From contig NZ_VFOM01000001.1 of assembly GCF_006716125.1 (NCBI RefSeq), positions 1,364,001-1,428,000 on the forward strand: a DNA stretch of 64,000 nucleotides. Direction: 5' to 3'. The stretch comes from Homoserinimonas aerilata (GTDB lineage Bacteria > Actinomycetota > Actinomycetes > Actinomycetales > Microbacteriaceae). The notes under the pieces are model-generated. The model was not told the DNA's origin, did no database searches, and saw only the letters and a list, made by a program, of their open reading frames with translations. A program made the position numbers and the translations under genes. Positions 1 through 8,126 of this stretch are shown one piece after another (the first letter of the stretch is position 1; every line of letters begins with the position of its first letter).

Positions 1-871
1 CACCGGTGAGCATGCTCATGTCGACTGCGGATGCGCCATCCGTCACCAGTCCGTCGGTGGCGATCTTCTCGCCGGGCCGCACAACGAAGACGTCGCCGGG
101 CGTGAGCGCGGTGACGGCGACGGAAACCTCGACACCATCCCGCAGCACCATGGCGTCTTTCGCGCCGAGCTCCAGCAGCGCGCGCATGGCGGCGCCCGAC
201 TGCCTCTTGGTGCGGGCCTCGATGTAACGCCCACCCAGAATGAATACGGTGACCGCGGCCGCAACCTCCAGATAGATCTCTCCCGCCCCGGAACCCGGTT
301 CGGCGAGCAGGCTGAAGGTCATGTGCATGCCGGGCATACCCGCGGTGCCGAAGAACAGGGCGTAGAGCGACCAGGCGAGAGCCGCAAGAACACCGACGCT
401 GACCAGCGTGTCCATGGTGGCGGCGCCGTGGCGGGCGTTCACGAACGCCGCCCGGTGGAACGGCCACGCACCCCACACAGCGACAGGGGCGGCGAGGGTG
501 AGGGTCAGCCACTGCCAGTTGGTGAACTGGAGCGCCGGGATCATCGACAGCAGCACGACCGGAACGGTCAGCGCTGCCGACACGATCAGCCGCTGCCGCA
601 GTTCGGCGAGTCCATCGGATGCCGGGGCGCCTTCGCCTGCGGATTCGGCGACCGGCGGAGCCGGCAGCTCCGCCGTGTACCCGGCCGACTCCACGGTGGC
701 GATGAGCTGCTCGGCGCTCACCCCTTCCGGCGCACGCACTCGCGCCTTCTCGGTCGCGTAGTTGACGCTGGCCTCGACCCCGGGGAGCTTGTTCAGCTTG
801 CGCTCCACCCGGTTGGCGCAGGAGGCGCAGGTCATCCCGCCGATATCGAGTTCGACATCCGACATGGGCAT
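1..871 (-). CDS. copA: Copper-exporting P1B-type ATPase, N-terminal part (cut by window edge)
   Basis: First 290 codons of a Cu(I)-pumping P-type ATPase of the cytoplasmic membrane; the rest lies left of the window. Reading leftward from ATG at 871 there is one heavy-metal-associated domain (about residues 3-70) with the metal motif MTCASC (Cys15, Cys18), then hydrophobic helices, then the start of the actuator domain. The last visible residues are MSMLTG, the beginning of the conserved TGE loop, so the DKTG and CPC regions are out of view. It starts 2 nt after the copZ stop and must be co-transcribed with it. An in-frame ATG at 865 is an alternative start. The frame is open throughout, so I regard it as intact as far as it is seen. 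Confidence 0.9.
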   Translation of the reverse strand, partial: MPMSDVELDIGGMTCASCANRVERKLNKLPGVEASVNYATEKARVRAPEGVSAEQLIATVESAGYTAELPAPPVAESAGEGAPASDGLAELRQRLIVSAALTVPVVLLSMIPALQFTNWQWLTLTLAAPVAVWGAWPFHRAAFVNARHGAATMDTLVSVGVLAALAWSLYALFFGTAGMPGMHMTFSLLAEPGSGAGEIYLEVAAAVTVFILGGRYIEARTKRQSGAAMRALLELGAKDAMVLRDGVEVSVAVTALTPGDVFVVRPGEKIATDGLVTDGASAVDMSMLTG

Positions 872-873
872 GT

Positions 874-1206
874 CTACGCGTCCGCGAGCGCGTAGCCGGC
901 CTCGCCGACCGCGGCGCGAATGGCCGCCGAGTCGAGGGCGGAGGAGCTGGCGACCGTGACCGTGGACGCGCCGCCGACGTTCAACTGAACGTTCACCGAC
1001 TCCACGCCGTCGAGGGCGGTGAGCTCCTCGGTGATGCTGGACACGCAGTGGCCGCACGTCATTCCGGTGACCGCAACGGTGGTCTCGATCAGGCTGGCGG
1101 GGGCGGATGCTGTGTCCGCGACCGTCTGCGCAGGCGTGCTGCAGCAGGCGCATCCGCCGCCGCTGTTCTTGTCGCTCAGGCCGAGATCGATGGTGGGGTT
1201 GGACAT
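874..1206 (-). CDS. copZ: Copper chaperone CopZ-like, with N-terminal cysteine cluster
   Basis: A 110-residue protein with a C-terminal heavy-metal-associated fold (about residues 43-110) carrying MTCGHC (Cys51, Cys54), the Cu(I) site of CopZ-type chaperones. It should deliver copper to the neighbouring CopA. Unlike minimal 68-70 residue chaperones it has a 40-residue N-terminal tail with a CACC cluster (Cys19, 21, 22), a possible second metal site. The start at 1206 is chosen because AAGGAG lies just upstream; a longer frame to 1308 would run through the operator and promoter and is rejected. Tandem CsoR-type operators upstream imply copper induction of the copZ-copA operon. Confidence 0.9.
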   Translation of the reverse strand: MSNPTIDLGLSDKNSGGGCACCSTPAQTVADTASAPASLIETTVAVTGMTCGHCVSSITEELTALDGVESVNVQLNVGGASTVTVASSSALDSAAIRAAVGEAGYALADA

Positions 1207-1224
1207 GGGCGTCTCCTTGTTGTC

Positions 1225-1274
1225 GATACCGGGTGGGGGTATTGACACTACCCCCCGGGGGTATCTGGAATCAA
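1225..1274 (-). promoter_or_regulatory. CsoR-type copper operators and promoter of copZ-copA
   Basis: Reading toward copZ, TTGATT (1274-1269) and TAGTGT (1250-1245) are separated by 18 bp, a credible -35/-10 pair. The spacer holds the palindrome TACCCCCCGGGGGTAT (1249-1264), the classic CsoR box. A second, weaker copy, GATACCGGGTGGGGGTAT (1225-1242), lies downstream of the -10. A CsoR tetramer here would block polymerase and be released by Cu(I). No csoR gene lies next to it in the window. Confidence 0.8.
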
Positions 1275-1350
1275 GCTCCACATGATCACGGTCTCGCGGC
1301 TCCCCCACCCGCGCCCGACCCGTTCAGGATCACGCGGCAGAATGGAAGGG

Positions 1351-2058
1351 ATGACTACCACAAGCCTCCCCACGACCATCGGCATCCTCGGCGCCGGCAA
1401 GGTCGGCACCGTTCTTGCCCGCCTCGCGATTGCAGCCGGGTACCGCGTGCTCATCTCCGGATCCGGCGACGCCGCAAAGATCGCGCTCACCGTTGATGTG
1501 CTCAGCACGGGCGCCGTCGCCACAACGTCTGCCGAGGCCGCCGCGGGCGCCGACATCGTCATCCTCGCGCTGCCCCTCGGTAAATACCGCACGATCCCCG
1601 TCGACGAGCTGCGGGGCAAGCTCGTCGTCGACGCCATGAACTACTGGTGGGAGGTCGACGGGATCCGCGACGACCTCGACGACCCCCGCACCTCCACAAG
1701 CGAGCTGGTGCAGGCGTTCCTTGCCGACTCGACAATCGTGAAGGCCTTCAACCACATGGGCTACCACGACCTCGAAGAGGAGGCGTGCCCCTCCGGCAAG
1801 GCCGGCCGCAAGGCGCTCGCCTACTCAGGTGACGACACCGAGGCGAAAGCGAAGGTTGCCGCCCTGATCGATGCTCTGGGCTTCGACCCGGTGGATGCGG
1901 GCTCTCTCGCCGACAGCATCCGTCTCGAACCGCACGCAGAACTGTTCGGTGCGGATGTCGACGCCGCCGAGGTGCGGGCGATGCTCGAGCGCTTCCCGAC
2001 TTCGGCGCGCGGGCTTGTGGTCGCTCGCGCGCGCAACGACGACGGCGCGGTCGCTTAG
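1351..2058 (+). CDS. NAD(P)-binding F420-reductase-like protein
   Basis: A 235-residue protein of the F420-oxidoreductase/6-phosphogluconate-type Rossmann superfamily (NADPH-dependent F420 reductase-like). The N terminus has the dinucleotide motif [13 protein letters not shown] (about residues 11-23), and the motif [11 protein letters not shown] occurs around residue 133, as in Fno-like reductases. Substrate is unknown; it may reduce a cofactor or a small metabolite. The start at 1351 follows GGAAGG and avoids a 23-residue low-complexity extension. Its stop overlaps the convergent msrA stop by 4 nt. It stands alone as a transcription unit. Confidence 0.75.
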   Translation: MTTTSLPTTIGILGAGKVGTVLARLAIAAGYRVLISGSGDAAKIALTVDVLSTGAVATTSAEAAAGADIVILALPLGKYRTIPVDELRGKLVVDAMNYWWEVDGIRDDLDDPRTSTSELVQAFLADSTIVKAFNHMGYHDLEEEACPSGKAGRKALAYSGDDTEAKAKVAALIDALGFDPVDAGSLADSIRLEPHAELFGADVDAAEVRAMLERFPTSARGLVVARARNDDGAVA

Positions 2059-2585
2059 GCCTCTGCCGCCGCCGTCTGGGTTTCGCGGTGCGGCAGCTTC
2101 CAGCCCGGCCGCACATAGTGGCAGGTGTAGCCGTTCGGGTACTTCTGCAGGTAGTCCTGGTGCTCCTCCTCGGCCTCCCAGAACGGACCAGCAGCGGTCA
2201 CCTCGGTGACGACCTTGCCCGGCCACAGCCCGGAGGAATCGACGTCTGCAATGGTGTCCTCCGCGACGCGCTTCTGTTCGTCACTCAGGTAGAAGACCGC
2301 AGAGCGGTAGCTGGCGCCCACATCGTTGCCCTGGCGATCCTTCGTGGACGGGTCGTGGATCTGGAAGAAGAACTCCAGGATGTCGCGGTACGAGATCTGC
2401 TGCGGGTCGAAGACGATCTCGACCGCCTCGGCGTGACTGCCGTGGTTGCGATACGTCGCATTCGGGGTGGTTCCCCCGGAGTATCCGACGCGGGTGGAGA
2501 TGACGCCCGGGCGCACGCGGAGAAGTTCCTGCGCTCCCCAGAAGCACCCTCCGGCGAGGATCGCGGTTTCGGTCGTTGCAGTCAT
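2055..2585 (-). CDS. msrA: Peptide-methionine (S)-S-oxide reductase
   Basis: A 176-residue MsrA, which repairs S-epimer methionine sulfoxide in proteins using thioredoxin. The catalytic motif GCFWG is at residues 13-17 (Cys14), close to the N terminus as usual, and family blocks VGYSGG, HAEAVE, FFQIHDPT-like FFQIHDPS and SAVFY follow. AAGGAG precedes the ATG at 2585; the longer frame to 2765 is only upstream read-through. Length matches the family. It overlaps the convergent dehydrogenase gene by 4 nt. Confidence 0.95.
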   Translation of the reverse strand: MTATTETAILAGGCFWGAQELLRVRPGVISTRVGYSGGTTPNATYRNHGSHAEAVEIVFDPQQISYRDILEFFFQIHDPSTKDRQGNDVGASYRSAVFYLSDEQKRVAEDTIADVDSSGLWPGKVVTEVTAAGPFWEAEEEHQDYLQKYPNGYTCHYVRPGWKLPHRETQTAAAEA

Positions 2586-2677
2586 GCTGACTCCTTCTGT
2601 GCGGGGACTTCTGTGCGGGGACGGCGGATGTCGTCGACGTATATGAGAACGTGCGGCGGGCCGAAAGTGTTCCCAGG

Positions 2678-3037
2678 CTATAGGGCGGGGCGCAGTTCCT
2701 TCGGCGCGGGGAATGGGAGGCGAAACCTGTCGCTGCCGGCGCCCACCGCCGATGCGCTGCCCCATTCGTCGGCGACAACGGTGACACCATCCGGGCTCGC
2801 CTCGGCGATGCGGACCGGGCGCTCAGACCCGTTCGGCAGCCGCAGAATGTAGCGGTCGGCGAGGAAGCCGATGCCGAGCGCGTCCAGCACTTCTTCGGCC
2901 TCGAGCCATTCGACGGGCGCAGGCGTGGCTCGCCGACCGAGAACATCCATGGGTTGAAAGCTGTCGCCCTCGGGCACAATCCAGCCCACCAACTCGCGAT
3001 CCTCGCGGCGATGTTCGATCCAGTTCTCGGGCAGCAC
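2678..3037 (-). CDS. Hypothetical protein (119 aa), likely cytoplasmic
   Basis: A soluble 119-residue acidic protein without signal peptide or membrane helix. Features visible are a tryptophan-rich start ([21 protein letters not shown]), a [18 protein letters not shown] helix and a hydrophobic strand pattern in the C-terminal half (RYILRLPNG...[21 protein letters not shown]). Codon bias is that of the surrounding genes, supporting a real gene. I do not recognise a named family and assign no function. It ends 92 nt before the msrA start on the same strand, so it may be upstream in a loose transcription unit with msrA. Confidence 0.6.
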   Translation of the reverse strand: MLPENWIEHRREDRELVGWIVPEGDSFQPMDVLGRRATPAPVEWLEAEEVLDALGIGFLADRYILRLPNGSERPVRIAEASPDGVTVVADEWGSASAVGAGSDRFRLPFPAPKELRPAL

Positions 3038-3060
3038 GATCAGTGACGCTAGCAGCGACG

Positions 3061-3257
3061 CACGGGCATGGCAACGATGCCGGTGCTCGCCCGGCAGGGC
3101 TGGGCCTCGGAGCGTTCACGGTGCTGCTGCCGGAAGCATCCGAATTGGATGACCTGGTCGACGCCTACAACTGGCCGACCTGCGGTTCGAGCAGGATCAC
3201 ACCGGCGTGACGGTCGACGACCCGTGGGGCAATCAGGTGCGCATCACCGTGCGGTGA
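3061..3257 (+). pseudogene. VOC/glyoxalase C-terminal remnant with frameshift
   Basis: Translating from 3061 gives GLGAFTVLLPEASELDDLVDAYN; near 3172 the sense continues in the next frame as ADLRFEQDHTGVTVDDPWGNQVRITVR followed by TGA at 3255-3257. The DPWGNQVRI ending is typical of VOC (glyoxalase/bleomycin-resistance fold) proteins. No start or N-terminal half is present. The piece is therefore a degraded tail with at least one frameshift. A sequencing error could explain the shift, but not the missing N terminus. Confidence 0.55.
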
Positions 3258-3296
3258 GCGGCCGATGCGACATCAGGCGCGCGGGCGCCTGGGCGT

Positions 3297-3485
3297 TCAG
3301 GCTCCGAGAAGCACCAGTACGTGGTAGACCACATAGACCGGCCAGACGATCGCCTGCAGCAGGCCAAGGATGACCGCCCAGAAAGTGCCGTCTGATACCG
3401 AGACGAAATAGATCGCGGCGCCGATGTATGCCAACAGCCCGAAGAATCCCCACGGGGCAGCCGCGGAAGCATTGTTCTTGGCCAT
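3297..3485 (-). CDS. Small integral membrane protein (62 aa)
   Basis: A 62-residue protein (MAKNNASAAAPWGFFG...) with two closely spaced hydrophobic helices (about residues 12-30 and 35-58). Small two-helix proteins of this kind are common and uncharacterised in Actinobacteria. The start at 3485 is the first ATG before the hydrophobic part; the longer frame to 3869 runs antisense through the hydrolase and is rejected. No partner is evident. Confidence 0.6.
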   Translation of the reverse strand: MAKNNASAAAPWGFFGLLAYIGAAIYFVSVSDGTFWAVILGLLQAIVWPVYVVYHVLVLLGA

Positions 3486-3590
3486 GGGGACATGGTAGCC
3501 CTCCGCGCACGGCGTAATCGGTTCCATACCTCCCCGCCGGGTCATACAGTCGTGATCACGAGGGCGGATGTCCCGTGGAAGGAATGCGTG

Positions 3591-4292
3591 ATGGAACTGA
3601 TCTTCGTGCACGGCGCCCTGGTGCGTGACGGGCAGTGGTGGTGGCAGCATACGGCCGACCTGCTTGAGCAACGCACGGGCATCCGGAGTAGAGCCCTCGT
3701 CCTGCCGTCGTGTGGAGAGACCGCACCTGACGAGGTTGCTGGTGGCCTGGTCGCCGACGCTGCCGCGCTGCGGCGCGAGCTCGACGGGGTGGACTCCGCC
3801 ATCGTCGTCGGCCACTCCTATGGCGGCACCGTCATCGCGGAGGCGGGCCCGCATCCGGCGATCGCGCATCTGCTGTACATCTCGTCGTACCTGCCCGAGG
3901 TCGGGCAGTCGCAGGCAGCGATCATGGGCGGCGAGAGCGACCCGGTGTCGATCGGCGACAACGGGGACGGCACGCTGAGCCTGTCGGGCTACGACGTGAG
4001 CTCATTCGGGGCGCGATTCCTTCAGGATGCTGACGCCGCGACCCAGCAGCAGGCATGGGAGCGCGTGACGGCCCAGGCGGCCACGGCATTCATGACGCCG
4101 ACCAGCGCGGCCGGCTGGAAGGGCGTCGATTCGACCTACATCATCGCCGGGGAGGATCGCAGCACGTCACTCGAGCTGCAACGATTCCACGCGGCACGGG
4201 CGACGCGCTCCGTCGAGCTGCCGACGGGGCATCATCCGTTCATCTCCCGCCCGGAGCTGGTCGTCGAACAGGTGCAGGCACTGCTGCAGTAG
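3591..4292 (+). CDS. Alpha/beta hydrolase
   Basis: A 233-residue alpha/beta-hydrolase-fold protein. The oxyanion region FVHGALVRDGQWW is at the N terminus, and the nucleophile elbow GHSYGG (about residues 73-78, Ser75) and the C-terminal catalytic His in TGHHPFISRPE are visible; the order is that of esterases and hydroxynitrile-lyase-like enzymes. No signal peptide, so cytoplasmic. The start at 3591 is preceded by GGAAGG; the upstream extension to 3492 overlaps the divergent small membrane gene. Substrate unknown. Confidence 0.8.
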   Translation: MELIFVHGALVRDGQWWWQHTADLLEQRTGIRSRALVLPSCGETAPDEVAGGLVADAAALRRELDGVDSAIVVGHSYGGTVIAEAGPHPAIAHLLYISSYLPEVGQSQAAIMGGESDPVSIGDNGDGTLSLSGYDVSSFGARFLQDADAATQQQAWERVTAQAATAFMTPTSAAGWKGVDSTYIIAGEDRSTSLELQRFHAARATRSVELPTGHHPFISRPELVVEQVQALLQ

Positions 4293-4316
4293 ATCAATCG
4301 CCGGAATGGATGCGGA

Positions 4317-5096
4317 TCAGCCGGCCACGCGGGCAGCGACGATCAGTGCTGTCGCATCCGGATGCATACGATGCCCGACCGACTCTGCGACCTCAAGGAA
4401 TTCGGCGTGAGGCATCGCCTCCGCCAGCCGCTGCGCGGCCCCCGTCAGGAACGGCATCGTCTCGGTGCCGCACAGGATCGTCACCGGCATCTCCACGCCC
4501 AGCATCGCAGCGGACGGGGTGGAGGTGCGCTGCGTCACCAGCGTGTCATAGACGGTGGACTGGGCCAGCGGCAATGTCGTGGCGAAATCCGGTGTGGCCC
4601 GGAACTGTTCGATGAACTGCTCGGGCAGCCCGACGGCTTCGCGCTGGAACGCGACGACGGCATCCGCGGCGCGCCCATCATCAACCATGGCCTGCAGCCG
4701 CTCGGCGAGGTCGGTCGCGTGGGCGGTCTCGCCGAAACGGAATGGCGGTTCCGACAGGAAGAGGTGCGCCATCGGTACGCCCTCACCGGCGGCATACAGC
4801 GCGAGCACCGCGCCCGACGAGTGGCCGACAACGGCCGCGTCCCCGCCGCTTGCAGCGATGACCGCAGCCAGGTCCTCGACCTCCCGGGCTGGCTCGGCCG
4901 GAAGTGCGTTGCCGCTGTCGCCGCGTGCACGCCGGTCATAGGTGATCGCCCGCAGGCCCGCGTTCGCGAACGCATCAGCAAGATCCGCGGCATCGTTCGA
5001 CGTCGACAACGCACCGTTGACGATGACGATGACTGGCCCTGCGCCGGTGGTGTGGGTGGCGATCCGCGTACCGTCGGCCGAAATCACGTGTTCCAT
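4317..5096 (-). CDS. Alpha/beta hydrolase, probably in a MarR-linked unit
   Basis: A 259-residue alpha/beta hydrolase. It has an N-terminal strand (GPVIVIVNGALSTSND), nucleophile elbow GHSSGA (Ser about residue 93) and a late catalytic His in SVGHRMHPDA. Cytoplasmic, substrate unknown. It is downstream of a marR gene on the same strand (47 nt gap), suggesting a common transcript with it. The start at 5096 is the first ATG giving a compact N terminus, but no clear ribosome site precedes it; an ATG near 5144 would add 16 residues. Confidence 0.75.
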   Translation of the reverse strand: MEHVISADGTRIATHTTGAGPVIVIVNGALSTSNDAADLADAFANAGLRAITYDRRARGDSGNALPAEPAREVEDLAAVIAASGGDAAVVGHSSGAVLALYAAGEGVPMAHLFLSEPPFRFGETAHATDLAERLQAMVDDGRAADAVVAFQREAVGLPEQFIEQFRATPDFATTLPLAQSTVYDTLVTQRTSTPSAAMLGVEMPVTILCGTETMPFLTGAAQRLAEAMPHAEFLEVAESVGHRMHPDATALIVAARVAG

Positions 5097-5143
5097 GTGT
5101 CTACGAAACAGCGTCGCCGTACTCCCGTCAAGCAGTCCGGGCA

Positions 5144-5587
5144 TCATCGGCTGAGGCCGCGCTCCTCCGCTTCGGCCACGAGCAGGGTCGTGGTGAGTGC
5201 GACCCACCGCGAGCGCTCCGTCTCGGTCAGCGCTGCGAACATCCGGTGCACATCGTTCTCGAACTGCGAGTTGGCCGTGTCGATCAGCGCGCGCCCGGCC
5301 ACCTCGAGGTGAACTCGAACCGCCCGCCCATCCTGCTCGTGCTGCGTGCGGCTCACGAGACCGCGGCGCTCGGCACGGATCACCAGCCCGCTCACGCTGG
5401 ACTTGTCGAGGCCGAGGTGCACCGTGAGCTCGTTGATGGTCGGTTCGCGGTCACGCAGGATGCCCAGCAGGCGCATCTGCTGGACCGACAGCCCCGCTTC
5501 TGAGGCACGCGCTTCGATGCGGGCGCTCGTCACGAACGAGAGCCGGGCCAGGACGTCGACGGCGGAGGGCATGTTGTCATCATTCAC
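5144..5587 (-). CDS. MarR-family transcriptional regulator
   Basis: A 147-residue MarR-type winged-helix dimeric repressor. The core is TINELTVHLGLDKSSVSGLVIRAERRGLVSR (recognition helix about residues 58-77), followed by the wing QHEQDGRAVRVHL. It begins with GTG at 5587. It is divergent from a quinone oxidoreductase gene; the 73 nt between them holds paired repeats that are probable binding sites, so it likely represses both itself and that gene. Effector unknown. Confidence 0.88.
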   Translation of the reverse strand: MNDDNMPSAVDVLARLSFVTSARIEARASEAGLSVQQMRLLGILRDREPTINELTVHLGLDKSSVSGLVIRAERRGLVSRTQHEQDGRAVRVHLEVAGRALIDTANSQFENDVHRMFAALTETERSRWVALTTTLLVAEAEERGLSR

Positions 5588-5608
5588 TGGGCCAGCCTAG
5601 CAATATTG

Positions 5609-5647
5609 TGCGTGCCGCGTACTATAGTAGTGCGTATCACGTACTAT
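5609..5647. promoter_or_regulatory. Paired MarR operator repeats
   Basis: Two 17-bp direct repeats, TGCGTGCCGCGTACTAT (5609-5625) and TGCGTATCACGTACTAT (5631-5647), match at 14 of 17 positions and are spaced 22 bp apart, two helical turns. The palindrome TACTATAGTA lies at 5620-5629 between them. Placement in the 73-nt divergent gap marR/oxidoreductase supports a MarR operator. Confidence 0.6.
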
Positions 5648-5660
5648 CTAGGAGGTCTCC

Positions 5661-6614
5661 ATGGAGAACATCACGGCCGCGCTCGTCGAAGCATTCGGCG
5701 AACCACCGCACTACCGGTCCATCCCCGCGCCACAAGCAGACTCGCGCCACGAAGTGGCGGAGGTGCTCGCCGTCGGCATCCACCCGGTCACGCGCGCCAT
5801 CGCCTCAGGCAGGCACTACGCCAGTTCCGCAGCACTACCGTTCATCCCCGGCATCGATGCTGTCGTGCGCAGAGCTGATGGCTCGCTCGCCTACGTCGGC
5901 GGCGCGGGCAGCGGAACGCTCGCCGAACGGATACTCATCGACCCGGATGCCGCGATCCCGCTCCCGGCGCACGCAGACCCCGCGACCGTGGCAGCATCCA
6001 TGAATCCGGCCATGTCCTCCTGGATCACCCTTCGCACCCGTGTACCTTTCACTGCCGGGCAGTCGGTTCTCGTGCTGGGCGCCACAGGGAACGCGGGGTC
6101 GGTGGCCGTCAAGGCCGCCCGGCTCCTCGGAGCAGGGCGGGTGATTGCGGCCGGACGCAACCGCGAACGTCTCGAGCAGCTGCTCGCGGAGGGCGCAGAT
6201 GAGGTGATCGCGCTGTCGCCCGACGATGCAGAAACGGCTGCGGCACTGGCAGAGCGCGCCGCGCAGGTCGATGTCGTTCTCGACTACATCTGGGGCGCGC
6301 CAAGCGAGCTCGCCATGCGGGCCATTCTCGGGGCGCGCATCGACCACACCCAACTGCTCGACTGGGTGCACATCGGGGGCATGGGCGGCCCCACGATCAC
6401 GCTCGACGGCGCTGGTCTTCGCTCCAACGCCCTGCGAATCAGCGGCAGCGGGTTCGGATCAGTCGACATGTCGAAGGCCGCCCTGCCGGAGCTTGCCGCC
6501 GCCGTCGCTTCGGGCACCCTGGCAATCCGGCCCAGACCGATACCCCTCACCGAGATCGAGGCCGCGTGGTCTCACGTCGACGAGCCCGGAGAGCGCACCG
6601 TCATCATCCCGTGA
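5661..6614 (+). CDS. Zinc-independent quinone oxidoreductase-like (MDR family)
   Basis: A 317-residue medium-chain dehydrogenase/reductase-like protein. The GroES-like N-terminal half (FIPGIDAVVRR) is followed by the NAD(P)H motif LVLGATGNAGSVAVKAARLLGA (about residues 138-159) and a DYIWGAPSE segment. No zinc-binding cysteines are seen, as in QOR-type enzymes. It probably detoxifies quinones or enals under control of the divergent MarR. AGGAGG sits 5 nt before the ATG. Confidence 0.8.
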   Translation: MENITAALVEAFGEPPHYRSIPAPQADSRHEVAEVLAVGIHPVTRAIASGRHYASSAALPFIPGIDAVVRRADGSLAYVGGAGSGTLAERILIDPDAAIPLPAHADPATVAASMNPAMSSWITLRTRVPFTAGQSVLVLGATGNAGSVAVKAARLLGAGRVIAAGRNRERLEQLLAEGADEVIALSPDDAETAAALAERAAQVDVVLDYIWGAPSELAMRAILGARIDHTQLLDWVHIGGMGGPTITLDGAGLRSNALRISGSGFGSVDMSKAALPELAAAVASGTLAIRPRPIPLTEIEAAWSHVDEPGERTVIIP

Positions 6615-6640
6615 TGCGGCGGCGCGACATCCGCCCGGTG

Positions 6641-7342
6641 TCAGGCCGCTGCGGTCGCGACGTACACCGTGTTGGATGACACCCCACGCGTGAGCGCGTT
6701 GTCGAAGTCGACGGTGTGCGCCACCGGATTCTCGAACACCTCGCCCAGTCGCGTCATGAACTCATCGTCGGTGGGGTCGTCTGACCAGAGCGCAAACACT
6801 CCCCCGTCAGAGAGATGACCCCGCACTCGCCTCAGACCGTCGACGGTGTAGAGGTCGGCATGGCTCGGGTCGAGCTGGTGTCGCGGCGAATGGTCGACAT
6901 CGAGCAGGATCGCGTCGTAGCGCCTGGCAGGTTCGCCACGCATCACCGCAAAGAAGTCGGCATGCGTGAGCGTCGTGCGGAGGTCCCCGGTCAGCACCGC
7001 AGACACCGGCAGCAGGCCGCGCTCGTGCCAGTCGATCACGGTCGGTAGGGCGTCGATGACGTTGAGGCTGGCGACGCGGGGGTCGGCGAGGGCGGCAACA
7101 GCGGTGTAACCGAGGCCCAGCCCACCGACCACGACGTCAAGTTTGTCGCCAGTGGCCGCCGCAAGCCCGAGGTCGGCGAGCGCCACCTCCGCGACGGTGA
7201 ACAGGCTCGACATCAGAAACTCGTCGCCCAGCTTCACCTCGTACACGTCGACGCCGAGCGTCGGCTCGACGCGGCGACGCAGCATGAGCTCGCCCATCGG
7301 TGTCTGCTGCCAGTCGAGCTCTTCGAAGCGGGGCGTAATCAT
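6641..7342 (-). CDS. Spermidine synthase-like methyltransferase-fold protein
   Basis: A 233-residue class-I SAM-fold protein of the polyamine aminopropyltransferase type. It has glycine-rich motif VVVGGLGLGYTAVAAL (about residues 71-86), then NVIDALPTVIDWHERG and DAILLDVDHSP motifs, like SpeE homologues without the N-terminal beta-barrel domain. Whether it makes polyamines is unproven; many such actinobacterial proteins are of unknown activity. The start at 7342 gives MITPRFEELDWQQTP; the longer frame to 7660 crosses the divergent gene. Confidence 0.7.
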   Translation of the reverse strand: MITPRFEELDWQQTPMGELMLRRRVEPTLGVDVYEVKLGDEFLMSSLFTVAEVALADLGLAAATGDKLDVVVGGLGLGYTAVAALADPRVASLNVIDALPTVIDWHERGLLPVSAVLTGDLRTTLTHADFFAVMRGEPARRYDAILLDVDHSPRHQLDPSHADLYTVDGLRRVRGHLSDGGVFALWSDDPTDDEFMTRLGEVFENPVAHTVDFDNALTRGVSSNTVYVATAAA

Positions 7343-7395
7343 GTCGTTGAGCCTAGGGGCATCTGATCGCACGATGGCTGGGGCAGAATCGACTC

Positions 7396-8043
7396 GTGAC
7401 TCAGAGCACCCAGCCAGCGCCCGCGCCCACCGCAGCCGAGCGCGCCGAGATCGCGCGCTGCATAACGGCGGATGCGCGCGCGGGCCGCTTCGCCGCGTGG
7501 GGGTACTCGACGGTCGTCGACGAGGTCGTGGGGCATGCCGTGGTGCCCGAGCCCCTCTTCGCTGAGTTGAATGATCTCGCCGGCCTTGATGCCCGGTACC
7601 CCGTCGGCAATGCGGGCCTGCTTCACGTTTACGGCTACTGGTTCGCGCTCGAGCCGACACCGTTCGGGTTCAAGCGCGACCGCTGGGTCGACGGGCGGCT
7701 CGCCCGCACCTTCGGGCTGGATAGTGCGGCGTTCCGACTCGGCAGCGACCCGGATGCGACGCCGCTGCAGCGGGTCGCAGAAGCGGCGTATCCTGTGCTG
7801 CTCGATCCGCCGAGCGACGCTGTGGGTGTTGCCGAGGCTGTTGTCGAGGGGATGCTCTCGCGCGTCGTGCTCGTGCGGGCGCCGGGTGCGTCGAGCACAG
7901 CGCTGGTCTACGGCCTCGACACGGGAGACGGATTGCGCCTGATCACCGTATTCCCGGTCGCCGGCGACACGGCAGAACTGCTCCATGACTTCTCCGCTGA
8001 ACCTCGACTGCGGTGGAATGCCGCGTCGGCGCTCAAGAGTTAA
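7396..8043 (+). CDS. Conserved hypothetical protein (215 aa)
   Basis: A soluble protein of 215 residues starting with GTG at 7396. Visible segments include WGYSTVVDEVVGHAVVPEPLF, GLLHVYGYWFALEPTPFGFKRDRW and a late EAVVEGMLSRVVLVR. There is no signal peptide, membrane helix or recognised catalytic motif. I recognise it only as a sort of protein recurring in Microbacteriaceae. It is divergent from the spermidine-synthase-like gene (53 nt gap). Confidence 0.6.
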   Translation: MTQSTQPAPAPTAAERAEIARCITADARAGRFAAWGYSTVVDEVVGHAVVPEPLFAELNDLAGLDARYPVGNAGLLHVYGYWFALEPTPFGFKRDRWVDGRLARTFGLDSAAFRLGSDPDATPLQRVAEAAYPVLLDPPSDAVGVAEAVVEGMLSRVVLVRAPGASSTALVYGLDTGDGLRLITVFPVAGDTAELLHDFSAEPRLRWNAASALKS

Positions 8044-8045
8044 CC

Positions 8046-8066
8046 GGCCGTTCACCAGAAACGGCC
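8046..8066 (+). terminator. Hairpin, possible terminator
   Basis: GGCCGTT (8046-8052) pairs with AACGGCC (8060-8066) across a 7-nt loop, starting 2 nt after the stop of the preceding gene. No T-tract follows, so termination would be weak or of the GC-rich actinobacterial type. Confidence 0.4.
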
Positions 8067-8092
8067 ACTTCGGCCATAATCCGCCTTTAGCT

Positions 8093-8107
8093 TGGACGCA
8101 TTGTCCA
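8093..8107. promoter_or_regulatory. Inverted repeat, candidate RpiR operator
   Basis: TGGAC-N5-GTCCA lies 20 nt upstream of the HAD/phn operon start and could be the site of the operon-encoded RpiR regulator. The arms are only 5 bp, so this is a suggestion. Confidence 0.3.
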
Positions 8108-8126
8108 GTCAGCTGAGGAGCGTGCC

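Noticed and set aside
7396..8043. Naming this gene an amino acid deaminase
   Set aside because: I have only a vague recollection of such a label and can see no catalytic motif to support it.
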